Source of the DNA: Aromatoleum buckelii
GTDB lineage: Bacteria; Pseudomonadota; Gammaproteobacteria; Burkholderiales; Rhodocyclaceae
DNA: 64,000 nt
Assembly: GCF_012910785.2 (NCBI RefSeq)
Contig: NZ_WTVH02000008.1
Coordinates: 248,001-312,000 of the forward strand
Direction: 5' to 3'
Both the position numbers and the translations under genes were made by a program. The notes below the pieces were generated by a model that searched no databases, was not told the origin of the DNA, and worked only from the letters and a program-made list of their open reading frames with translations. Numbering within the stretch: position 1 is the stretch's first letter; each line of letters starts with the position of its first letter. Positions 41,560 to 50,323 of the stretch are shown one piece after another.

Positions 41560-41579
41560 GGCCGCCGCATTAGGCGGCC
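41560..41579 (+). promoter_or_regulatory. Leader hairpin before the NtrC-family gene
   Basis: GGCCGCC, loop GCATTA, GGCGGCC. The stem ends about 11 bases before the strong ribosome binding site (GGAGGGAGG) of the next gene. It could influence mRNA stability or translation. Confidence 0.35.
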
Positions 41580-41599
41580 GCCTGCTACCAGGAGGGAGG

Positions 41600-42991
<1,392 letters not shown>

Positions 42992-43004
42992 AAGGACCGC
43001 GCGC

Positions 43005-43532
43005 ATGAAAGTGATCGGATTCGCCGGCTGGTCCGGCAGCGGCAAGACGTCGCTGATCGAGCGCGTCATCGCCGTGCTCGATGCGCGCGGGCTCGCGGTG
43101 TCGCTGATCAAGCACGCGCATCACCGTTTCGACATCGACCACGTGGGCAAGGACTCGTGGCGCCACCGCCGTGCCGGCTGCCGCGAAGTGCTCGTGAGTT
43201 CCGCGCGGCGCTGGTCGCTGATGCGCGAGCTGCGCGACGAGCCGGAGCTGCCGCTCGACGCGCTGCTCGGCAAGCTGTCCGACTGTGACCTCGTGCTCGT
43301 CGAGGGATTCAAGCACGCCGTCATTCCGAAGATCGAGGTCTATCGCGTCGAAGTCGGCGAACCGCTGCTGTTTCCGCACGATCCGCACATCGTCGCGATC
43401 GCCACCGATGCCGACCTCGACACGGCCCTGCCGCGCCTCGACCTCAACGATCCGCAGGCCGTTGCCGATTTCATCGTCGCTTACGCCTTCACAAACGCCT
43501 TTACAGCGGCAGCACGTGCCCCAGGGACGTGA
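43005..43532 (+). CDS. mobB: Molybdopterin-guanine dinucleotide biosynthesis protein MobB
   Basis: 175 residues. P-loop GWSGSGKTSLIERVI (about 8-22) and the family segments LIKHAHHRFDIDHVGKDSW and LVLVEGFKHAVIPKIEVYR are clear. MobB is a GTP-binding partner of MobA in adding GMP to molybdopterin. The 3' end overlaps the convergent regulator by 32 bases. It is on the opposite strand to mobA, and both serve the nearby formate dehydrogenase. Confidence 0.92.
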   Translation: MKVIGFAGWSGSGKTSLIERVIAVLDARGLAVSLIKHAHHRFDIDHVGKDSWRHRRAGCREVLVSSARRWSLMRELRDEPELPLDALLGKLSDCDLVLVEGFKHAVIPKIEVYRVEVGEPLLFPHDPHIVAIATDADLDTALPRLDLNDPQAVADFIVAYAFTNAFTAAARAPGT

Positions 43533-44409
43533 GGTCGTAGCCGCCGAGCCGCGCGGCGAGATGGCGCAGGTCCGGCGCGCCGAGCCTCGCGAGCAGCTGC
43601 TGGAACAGGTGGCGGAAAAACACTTCCCTGGGTAACGCGACGTCGAGCGCTGCCCAGCCGAGCGCGAGGAACGCGAGCCCGGCTTCCGTCGCGGCGGCGC
43701 GGCTGCCGGGAGCGCAATCGGCGTCGTCGCGCGCGAGCAGCGCCACTGCGTCCCGTTCGCTGCGCGCAATTGTGACCGCGCTGCAGTCTTCAACGCGAAT
43801 GCCGCAGTCCGTCAGCGCCGAGGCGAGGAAATGCTGCGAGCCCGATCCTGCCCGGCGCATCGCCCAGCGCATTTCCTGCCCCGCGAGCTTTTCGAGCGGC
43901 TGGCCCGCGAAGCGCGGGCGCAACAGCACGCCCTGTTCGCGCAACGCGACGCGCACGAGCGTCCAGCGCGCGTGGCCGGGATAGCCGCGCAGCAGCGTCG
44001 CATGCTGCGCCACACTGTGCTGCGCGTCGCCCCAGTGCAGCAGGCTCAGCTCGACGCGGCGCCGCACGAGCTGCTCGATGCCGGGCACTGCCCCGGTCGC
44101 ACTGTAAGCGACCAGCGCCTGCGCGCCGAGATCCGGGGCGAGGGCATCGACCGCTGCGGCAAGCAGCGGGTCGCCGCTGCCGGCGATCAGCAGGCGGTCG
44201 GTGAACAGGCCTCCGTGTGCCTGTTCGAGCAGCCAGTCGTCGAGGAGCTGGCGCGGGAACAGCCATTTGCCGCCGATGCGCGCTGCCGGAATCTCGCCGC
44301 TGTTGGCGAGCTCGTAGAGTTTCTTCTCGTTCAGGTGCAGGTAGGCCGCAGCCTGCTTCGCCGTCAGGCACGGGCTTTCGAGAGCCGCGCCGCTGTCGGT
44401 CGCGCTCAT
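43501..44409 (-). CDS. HTH (excisionase-type) regulator fused to a solute-binding-like domain
   Basis: 302 residues. Residues 14-60 (LTAKQAAAYLHLNEKKLYEL to KWLFPRQLLDDWL) form a MerR/excisionase-type DNA-binding domain. About residues 70-300 resemble a periplasmic-binding-protein fold (LLIAGSGDPLLAAAVDALAP, GSGSQHFLASAL) but without a signal peptide, so it is cytoplasmic. This is a one-component sensor design. It overlaps the mobA stop by 4 bases and is adjacent to mobB, so an oxyanion such as molybdate or tungstate is a reasonable guess for the ligand, unproven. Confidence 0.78.
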   Translation of the reverse strand: MSATDSGAALESPCLTAKQAAAYLHLNEKKLYELANSGEIPAARIGGKWLFPRQLLDDWLLEQAHGGLFTDRLLIAGSGDPLLAAAVDALAPDLGAQALVAYSATGAVPGIEQLVRRRVELSLLHWGDAQHSVAQHATLLRGYPGHARWTLVRVALREQGVLLRPRFAGQPLEKLAGQEMRWAMRRAGSGSQHFLASALTDCGIRVEDCSAVTIARSERDAVALLARDDADCAPGSRAAATEAGLAFLALGWAALDVALPREVFFRHLFQQLLARLGAPDLRHLAARLGGYDLTSLGHVLPL

Positions 44410-44993
44410 CGGTCGAAGCTTTGCAGTTCGCCCCGCGTGTTGATGTTGCGGAACGCGTCTGCCTCGTCGTCGAAGCGCACTTCGACCACTTTCAGCGTCG
44501 CATACCACGCGTCGACCTTGCGGCCGCCGCCGGCGAGGTAGGCTTCCAGGTGCGGCAGCAGGTTGCGCCGGCACAGGCAGAACACCGGGTGCGGCTGGTC
44601 GAAGGTGCGCGCGACGGCGAGCTCGGCATCGGCGTCGGCGAGCCCGGCATACAGCCGCGCGACGAGGTCGGCCGACAGGAACGGCGAATCGCACGGGGCG
44701 GTGGCGACGAGCGGATGTTGCGCGCGCGCGAGGCCCGCGTGCAGGCCGGCGAGCGGGCCGACGAAGCCGCCGATGTCGTCGCCAAACACCGGGTGACCGA
44801 AGGCCGCGTAGCGCTCGGCGTTCTGGTTCGCGTTGATGATCAGCTCGTCGACCTGCGGACGCAGCCGTTCGAGCACCCAGTCGACCATCGGCCGGCCGCG
44901 CAGCGCGACGAGTCCCTTGTCGACGCCGCCCATGCGCCGGCCTTGGCCGCCGGCGAGCACGACGCCGGTGATTTTGTCGCGCGGCGCGTTCAT
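44406..44993 (-). CDS. mobA: Molybdenum cofactor guanylyltransferase MobA
   Basis: 195 residues. The N-terminal nucleotide motif GVVLAGGQGRRMGGVDKGLV and the segment VATAPCDSPFLSADLV identify MobA, which transfers GMP from GTP to Mo-molybdopterin to make the bis-MGD cofactor needed by the formate dehydrogenase. Its ATG overlaps the fdhD stop (ATGA) and its stop overlaps the regulator start, so fdhD-mobA-regulator form one operon. Confidence 0.94.
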   Translation of the reverse strand: MNAPRDKITGVVLAGGQGRRMGGVDKGLVALRGRPMVDWVLERLRPQVDELIINANQNAERYAAFGHPVFGDDIGGFVGPLAGLHAGLARAQHPLVATAPCDSPFLSADLVARLYAGLADADAELAVARTFDQPHPVFCLCRRNLLPHLEAYLAGGGRKVDAWYATLKVVEVRFDDEADAFRNINTRGELQSFDR

Positions 44994-45829
44994 CGCGTGA
45001 AGCGCTCTTCGCCGGTGAACAGCAGGTAGTGCCGCCCCTGCGCGCGCCCGATCATCGTCAGGCCAATGCGCTGCGCGATCTCCCAGCCCATCTGGGTGAG
45101 GCCCGAGCGCGAGACGAGAAACGGGATGCCCATCTGCGCAGTCTTGATGACCATCTCCGACGTCAGCCGGCCGGTGGTATAGAAGATCTTGTCGCTGCCG
45201 TCGAGCCCTTCGAGCCACATTCGGCCGGCGATCGCATCGACCGCGTTGTGACGGCCGACGTCCTCGACGAACATCAGGATCCCGCAGCCGTCGCCTTCGC
45301 CCGCGGCGAGCGCGCAGCCGTGCACCGCGCCCGCCTGCTTGTAGACCGACTCGTGGTGGCGCACCGCTTCCATCAGCGCATACAGCGTCGCCTGCGACAG
45401 GCGGCGCTCGGCCGGCAGGCGGATCGTGTCGATTTCATCCATCAGCCCGCCGAATACCGTGCCCTGCCCGCACCCGGTCGTCACCGTGCGGCTGCCGAGG
45501 CGCTCGTCGGCATCCTTGATTCCGGAGCGCGTCGTCACCGCGACCGCGTCGGTTTCCCAGTCGACCTGCACCGATGCGATGTCATCGAGGCTGTCGACGA
45601 GCCGCTGGTTGCGCAGCCAGCCGATCGCGAGCGCTTCGGGCGCGGCGCCGAGCGTCATCAGCGTGACGATCTCGCGGCGGTCGACATACAGCGTCAACGG
45701 GTATTCGCCGGCGATCGGCGTCGGCACGACGTCGCCGGCCTCGTTGTGCGCCGGGATCGTGACCGTCAGCGGCCGGCTGGCATGGCTGAGGATGGGACGG
45801 CGCGTGGCTTTGGCGGAAGAGCTGCTCAT
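44990..45829 (-). CDS. fdhD: Formate dehydrogenase sulfurtransferase FdhD
   Basis: 279 residues. FdhD moves sulfur from IscS to the molybdenum cofactor before it enters formate dehydrogenase. Family motifs seen: VTTGCGQGTVF with the active cysteine, GCALAAGEGDGCGILMFVED and DVGRHNAVDAIAGRM. The E. coli CxxC here has only one cysteine (GCGQG). First gene of the minus-strand mob operon, divergent from the formate dehydrogenase operon. Confidence 0.94.
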   Translation of the reverse strand: MSSSSAKATRRPILSHASRPLTVTIPAHNEAGDVVPTPIAGEYPLTLYVDRREIVTLMTLGAAPEALAIGWLRNQRLVDSLDDIASVQVDWETDAVAVTTRSGIKDADERLGSRTVTTGCGQGTVFGGLMDEIDTIRLPAERRLSQATLYALMEAVRHHESVYKQAGAVHGCALAAGEGDGCGILMFVEDVGRHNAVDAIAGRMWLEGLDGSDKIFYTTGRLTSEMVIKTAQMGIPFLVSRSGLTQMGWEIAQRIGLTMIGRAQGRHYLLFTGEERFTR

Positions 45830-45976
45830 CGAAGGCGCAAGGTCGCACGGGAAGGTCCCATTCTAGTCTCAACGCGGCCTCCCGCCGCAAGCGCGAAGCA
45901 CGATTGCCCCTGCCGATTTTCCGTGCGCCGTGACTCACGTATGCTGTGCGACATCCCGCCACGCCGGAGCAAGGCC

Positions 45977-46444
45977 ATGGATCGCTTTCCGATCGCCGTG
46001 ATCATCGAGCGCCGCCGCCTCGACAACCGCTGGGCCGACGAAGCCTGGGAAGCCGTCGGCGTCGTGCCCGCTTTCGACGATGCGCAGCCGGCGATGCGGC
46101 AGATTGTCGCCGAAACCGACCGCGACCAGTTCCGCGTCGGCGGCTTCGCGCTCGAACTGTTCCGCGACGAAGCCGCCAACTATTTCCTCAATCTCAGCTC
46201 TCCGGTGCCGAAAGTGTTCGTGATGTGGCGCATGGAAGGCGGCGTCGCGCGGCCGGCAACGGTCACCGCGAGCTACGGCGAAGCGGCGCGGCTGCTCGAC
46301 TCCGGCGAGCAGGTCGATGGCGTGCCGATGTCGCGCGAGATTGCCGACTGGGTCGGGGCGTTCGTGAACCGCCACTACGAGCCTGCGCCGCGCAAGAAGA
46401 TCCGGCGCAACGATCCGCTCGCGCAGGATCGCGAAAAACCATGA
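45977..46444 (+). CDS. DUF3305 protein of the formate dehydrogenase cluster
   Basis: 155 residues, starting MDRFPIAVIIERRRLDNRWA, the DUF3305 family that accompanies formate dehydrogenase genes in several proteobacteria. Soluble; biochemical role unknown. Its stop overlaps the next gene (ATGA). First gene of the rightward cluster, 147 bases from fdhD. Confidence 0.82.
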   Translation: MDRFPIAVIIERRRLDNRWADEAWEAVGVVPAFDDAQPAMRQIVAETDRDQFRVGGFALELFRDEAANYFLNLSSPVPKVFVMWRMEGGVARPATVTASYGEAARLLDSGEQVDGVPMSREIADWVGAFVNRHYEPAPRKKIRRNDPLAQDREKP

Positions 46445-47121
46445 CGACGCCGGCGCGCTTTCTCGAACGCTGGTCGCGGCTCAAGCGCCGCGGAGAGGGG
46501 GGGACGGCGTCGGCCGCAGGCGCACTCGATCAGACCGCACCGGGCGAGGAAGCCTCAACGCCAGCCCCAGGCAGTCCTCATGCCGAAGCCGGCGAGCTCG
46601 ATGCGGGAGCAGCGCGCGGCGCAGACGCGCCAGTCGATCCGGCCGCCGTCCCGTCGCTGCCGCCGATCGACACGCTCGACCTCGACGCCGACTTCACCGG
46701 CTTCCTGAAGAAGGAAGTCGGCGAGCCGCTGCGCCGCGCGGCACTGCGCAAGCTCTTCAGCGATCCTCACTTCAATCGCATGGACGGCCTCGACACGTAT
46801 ATCGCCGACTATTCGGTTGCCGACCCGATTCCGCCGGACGTGATGAAACGACTGCGGCAGTTCCGGACTTTTTTCGGCGACGAGGCGGAAGAGGACGGCG
46901 GGCGCGCGGAGCCGATGGACCCGGTCGCGGCCGGCGCATCTGCAGCCGAGTCCGTCCCCGAGATCGGGGGCGTTGCGGCCGATGCCGAGCTCGGAACCGG
47001 AGCAGACCCCGCCCCGGCTGCTTCTGCCGACGATCCGCTGCCGGCCGACGGGCCTCCGGCTGCGAGCTGCACCACGGCAACGGCGGACGACGATACCGGC
47101 AACGCCCGCCCCGATCGCTGA
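46441..47121 (+). CDS. DUF3306 protein of the formate dehydrogenase cluster
   Basis: 226 residues. A conserved core (about 75-150, DFTGFLKKEVGEPLRRAALR and DPHFNRMDGLDTYIADYS) matches DUF3306. The N- and C-terminal parts are rich in Ala, Pro, Asp and Glu and probably disordered. Coupled to the DUF3305 gene by an ATGA overlap. Role unknown, expected in formate dehydrogenase assembly or regulation from constant linkage. Confidence 0.82.
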   Translation: MTTPARFLERWSRLKRRGEGGTASAAGALDQTAPGEEASTPAPGSPHAEAGELDAGAARGADAPVDPAAVPSLPPIDTLDLDADFTGFLKKEVGEPLRRAALRKLFSDPHFNRMDGLDTYIADYSVADPIPPDVMKRLRQFRTFFGDEAEEDGGRAEPMDPVAAGASAAESVPEIGGVAADAELGTGADPAPAASADDPLPADGPPAASCTTATADDDTGNARPDR

Positions 47122-47301
47122 ACCGGCCGGCGCACGAGCGATACCGGGTGCGACACTTTGGGGCGCGAAGGACAAATTGTCGCCCGAGCGTCCGGTTCGA
47201 GTCTTCCGCCGCGGAAAATCGCTCCGTGGCGGTTCGTATTCTTTCGTGATCAGTGGTATCGCCCGTGCTTATAACGAATACCCCATCGGAAGATCTCAAC
47301 G

Positions 47302-49371
47302 ATGCCGACAGGCCGCAGGCAGATAAAACTTTGCGATTGCAATCGCAGCTCGACGCTCGACGCGGACGCGCTCGCCAGCGCGATCGGCGCCGACAAGCCG
47401 CTCCGGATTCACCATGAACTGTGCCGCCGCGAGATCGCCGTGGTCGAAGCGGCGCTTGCGGACGGCGATGTCCTGGTCGGCTGCACGCAGGAAGCCGCGC
47501 TGTTCGCGCAGCTTGCCGCGGACTCCCCGTCGCGCATCGATTTTCTGAACCTGCGCGAGAACGCCGGCTGGTCGGTCGAAGCGCCGGCGGCGACGCCGAA
47601 GATCGCCGCGTTGCTCGCCGCGGCGCTGCTGCCCCATGCCGATCCGGTCCCGGGCGTCACGCTCGCGGCCGGCAACGCGCTGCTGATCATCGGCGAAGCG
47701 GGCGCGGCGCTCGGCTGGGCCGAACGCCTGCAGACCCGTTTCGAAGCCGCGGTGCTGATGACCGGCGCAACGCCGGACGCGGAACTGCCGACCGAGCGCC
47801 GCTATCCCGTCTGGTCGGGGAGCGACGTGCGCATCGTCGGGCATCTGGGCGCTTTCGACGTCGCCTGGACGCAGGACAACCCGGTCGATCTCGACTTGTG
47901 CGTGCGCTGCAACGCCTGCATCCGGGCCTGTCCCGAAGGGGCGATCGGCTGGGACTACCAGGTCGATACGTCGCGCTGCCGGTCGCACCGCAGCTGCGTC
48001 GCAGCGTGCGGCACAGTCGGCGCGATCGACTTCGCGCGCCGCGACACGACGCGCGAAAGTCGCTTCGACCTCGTGCTCGATCTCTCCTCCGCGCCGCTGA
48101 TTCGACGCGTCGAGCTGCCGCAGGGCTACACCGCGCCCGGACGTGATCCGCTCGAGCAGGCTCTTGCGGCGCAGGCGCTCGCGGAGCTCGTCGGCGAGTT
48201 CGAAAAGCCGCGTTATGTCGCGTTCGATACGCGGTTGTGCGCGCACGGACGCTCGAGAAAGCACGGCTGTTCGAACTGCGTCGAAGCCTGTGCGGCCGAA
48301 GCGATCTCGTCCGCGGGCGACACCGTGCGCGTTGACCCTTATCTGTGCCAAGGCTGCGGCAGCTGCTCGACGGTCTGCCCGAGCGGCGCGCTGGCGTCGC
48401 AATATCCGCGTGTCGAAGAGCTCGGAATGCGCGTCAGGACCGTGCTCCGAGCGTATCGCGATGCCGGCGGCGAAGCGCCGTGTCTGCTGTTCCATTCGGC
48501 CGGTGCCGGGCGGGCGCTGATCGACCGGCTCGCGCGTCGCGGCAAAGGCCTGCCGGCGCGCGTGATCCCGCTCGAGACCTGGAGCGCGGACTCGGTCGGC
48601 CTCGAGCTGCTGCTCGGCAGCATCGCGCTCGGGGCGTGCCAGGTCGCGGTGCTCGCGGCCGGCACGCATGATCCGGGCGTGCTGCGCGTTCCGGCTGTCC
48701 AGGGCGCGGCGATCCTCGCCGGGCTCGGCTACGCCGGCGAGCATTTCCGCGTCGTCGAGGCCGACGACTGGCCGGAGCTCGAGGCGGCGCTGTGGGACTG
48801 GGCGCCCGCAAGAGATGTGAGCCGGCCTGCGGCGTTCCACCTGCCGGGCCGCAAGCGCGACGCGCTGGAGCTCGCGATCCGGCATTTGCTCGGCGTCGCG
48901 CCGCAGCCGGTCGCGGAAATCCCGCTCGCCGCCGGGGCGCCGTTCGGCTCGGTTTCGGTCAGCGACGCTTGCACGCTGTGCATGTCCTGCGTCGGCGCGT
49001 GCCCAAGCGGCGCGCTGAGCGCGGCAAGCGACGCGATGCGGCTGGGCTTCATCGAGAAAAGCTGCGTGCAGTGCGGCCTGTGCGCCGCGTCCTGCCCGGA
49101 AAATGCCGTCACGCTGATGCCGCGCCTGCGTCTCGATGAGTCGGCACGGCGCACCGTGCCGCTGAAGGAAGCCGAGATCTTCCATTGCATCCGCTGTGCG
49201 CAGCCGATGGGCGCAAAGCCGCTCATCGACGCGATGTTCACGCGCCTCGCGAGCCACGCGATGTTCGCCGGCGAGGCCGAGCGCCAGCGCCTGCACATGT
49301 GCGGCGACTGCCGCGTCGTCGATCTGATGCATAGCGAAAACGGCCTCAAGGCCTGGAACATGACCGAATGA
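47302..49371 (+). CDS. Multi-cluster 4Fe-4S ferredoxin protein of the formate dehydrogenase cluster
   Basis: 689 residues, no signal peptide, so cytoplasmic. At least four ferredoxin motifs are visible: CVRCNACIRACP (about 199-210), CQGCGSCSTVCP (about 350), CTLCMSCVGACP (about 557) and CVQCGLCAASCP (about 590), plus more cysteine pairs (CSNCVEAC, CIRCAQ, CGDCR). The middle part (about 380-510) looks like a HdrA/CoB-type or delta-subunit-like fold. It probably handles electrons for formate dehydrogenase maturation or an accessory redox link. 180 bases separate it from the previous gene, so it may have its own promoter. Confidence 0.8.
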   Translation: MPTGRRQIKLCDCNRSSTLDADALASAIGADKPLRIHHELCRREIAVVEAALADGDVLVGCTQEAALFAQLAADSPSRIDFLNLRENAGWSVEAPAATPKIAALLAAALLPHADPVPGVTLAAGNALLIIGEAGAALGWAERLQTRFEAAVLMTGATPDAELPTERRYPVWSGSDVRIVGHLGAFDVAWTQDNPVDLDLCVRCNACIRACPEGAIGWDYQVDTSRCRSHRSCVAACGTVGAIDFARRDTTRESRFDLVLDLSSAPLIRRVELPQGYTAPGRDPLEQALAAQALAELVGEFEKPRYVAFDTRLCAHGRSRKHGCSNCVEACAAEAISSAGDTVRVDPYLCQGCGSCSTVCPSGALASQYPRVEELGMRVRTVLRAYRDAGGEAPCLLFHSAGAGRALIDRLARRGKGLPARVIPLETWSADSVGLELLLGSIALGACQVAVLAAGTHDPGVLRVPAVQGAAILAGLGYAGEHFRVVEADDWPELEAALWDWAPARDVSRPAAFHLPGRKRDALELAIRHLLGVAPQPVAEIPLAAGAPFGSVSVSDACTLCMSCVGACPSGALSAASDAMRLGFIEKSCVQCGLCAASCPENAVTLMPRLRLDESARRTVPLKEAEIFHCIRCAQPMGAKPLIDAMFTRLASHAMFAGEAERQRLHMCGDCRVVDLMHSENGLKAWNMTE

Positions 49372-50015
49372 ACGCACCGCAAGCCGCCATCCTTCGCGCG
49401 CCCGGGTCCGCCCCTTCCGCTTCGCCGCCCGAGAGCGCCGAGGACGCCGCCCGCGCCGAACACTATGCGCTGCTGGCCCGCCTGTTTTTCGCCGCTCCCG
49501 ATGCGCCGCTGCTCGCCGCGCTCGTCGTGGCCAGCGACGTCTTTGGTGTTGGCGATTCGCCGTTTGGGGTCGCATGGGCGGAACTTGCAAACGCCGCACG
49601 GCGTACCGACGCCCAAAGCGTGCACGACGAATACGAAGCACTGTTCCAGGGCATCGGCCGGCCGGAAGTGATGCTGTACGGCTCGTTCTATCTCGCCGGC
49701 TTCCTGATGGAAGAGCCGCTCGCGGATCTGCGTGACGACCTCGCCGAACTCGGCCTCGCCCGCCGCGGCGGCGTCACGGAGACCGAGGACCATGTCGCTG
49801 CGCTCGCCGAAGTGATGTGCCATCTCGTCATCACCGGCGCCGATGCCGCCGGCCTCGCGCGCCAACGGGCGTTTTTCGTGCGCCATCTGCAGCCGTGGTA
49901 CGCCCGCCTGGCCGATGCGCTGGCTGCGTCGCCGCGAGCGTCTTTCTATGCCCGGGTCGGCGCGCTGGCGCGGGCGTTCTTCGACGTCGAGCGCGAAGCT
50001 TTCGCAATGGATTAG
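49368..50015 (+). CDS. TorD/DmsD-family maturation chaperone
   Basis: 215 residues, all helical. The segment EYEALFQGIGRPEVMLYGSF and the overall pattern fit TorD-type chaperones, which bind the twin-arginine leader of a molybdoenzyme until the cofactor is loaded. The start overlaps the stop of the ferredoxin gene (ATGA). The expected client is the alpha subunit encoded 300 bases downstream. Confidence 0.85.
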   Translation: MNAPQAAILRAPGSAPSASPPESAEDAARAEHYALLARLFFAAPDAPLLAALVVASDVFGVGDSPFGVAWAELANAARRTDAQSVHDEYEALFQGIGRPEVMLYGSFYLAGFLMEEPLADLRDDLAELGLARRGGVTETEDHVAALAEVMCHLVITGADAAGLARQRAFFVRHLQPWYARLADALAASPRASFYARVGALARAFFDVEREAFAMD

Positions 50016-50092
50016 GCCGCTTGGGTCCGCGTTCGCAGGCTCGGGATCGCGAGCCACGGATCACCGGGCGACCAGTTTTGGGAGAAAAAGAC

Positions 50093-50311
50093 ATGGAAAG
50101 CAACATGCATGACCGGAAATCCGCACTGCAGCGTCGCCAATTCCTGCTGACGCTCGGCACGGGAGGTGCCGCCGCAGCGGCCGCTGTCGCCGCGGCCGCA
50201 GGCAAGACGGTGCCCGAAGCGGCGGCAGTCGTCGATGCGGCGGCACCATCGGCGCGCGACGCCGGCGTCAGCGAACACATGCGCCGTTACTACCGCAGCG
50301 CGCGGATCTAG
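50093..50311 (+). CDS. Small twin-arginine formate dehydrogenase-region protein
   Basis: 72 residues. It has a twin-arginine-type leader (LQRRQFLLTLGTGG) followed by a very alanine-rich segment and a short tail ending MRRYYRSARI. It matches the small Tat-target protein that regularly precedes formate dehydrogenase alpha genes. GGAGAAAAAG lies upstream of the ATG. It is probably exported with, or helps, the alpha subunit; function unknown. Confidence 0.8.
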   Translation: MESNMHDRKSALQRRQFLLTLGTGGAAAAAAVAAAAGKTVPEAAAVVDAAAPSARDAGVSEHMRRYYRSARI

Positions 50312-50323
50312 GGAGAACACGCG

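Noticed and set aside
47122-47301. Promoter for the multi-ferredoxin gene (TATAAC at 47270-47275)
   Set aside because: The -10 is plausible, but the best -35 at proper spacing (TGATCA) matches only three of six bases, so it was not listed as a feature.
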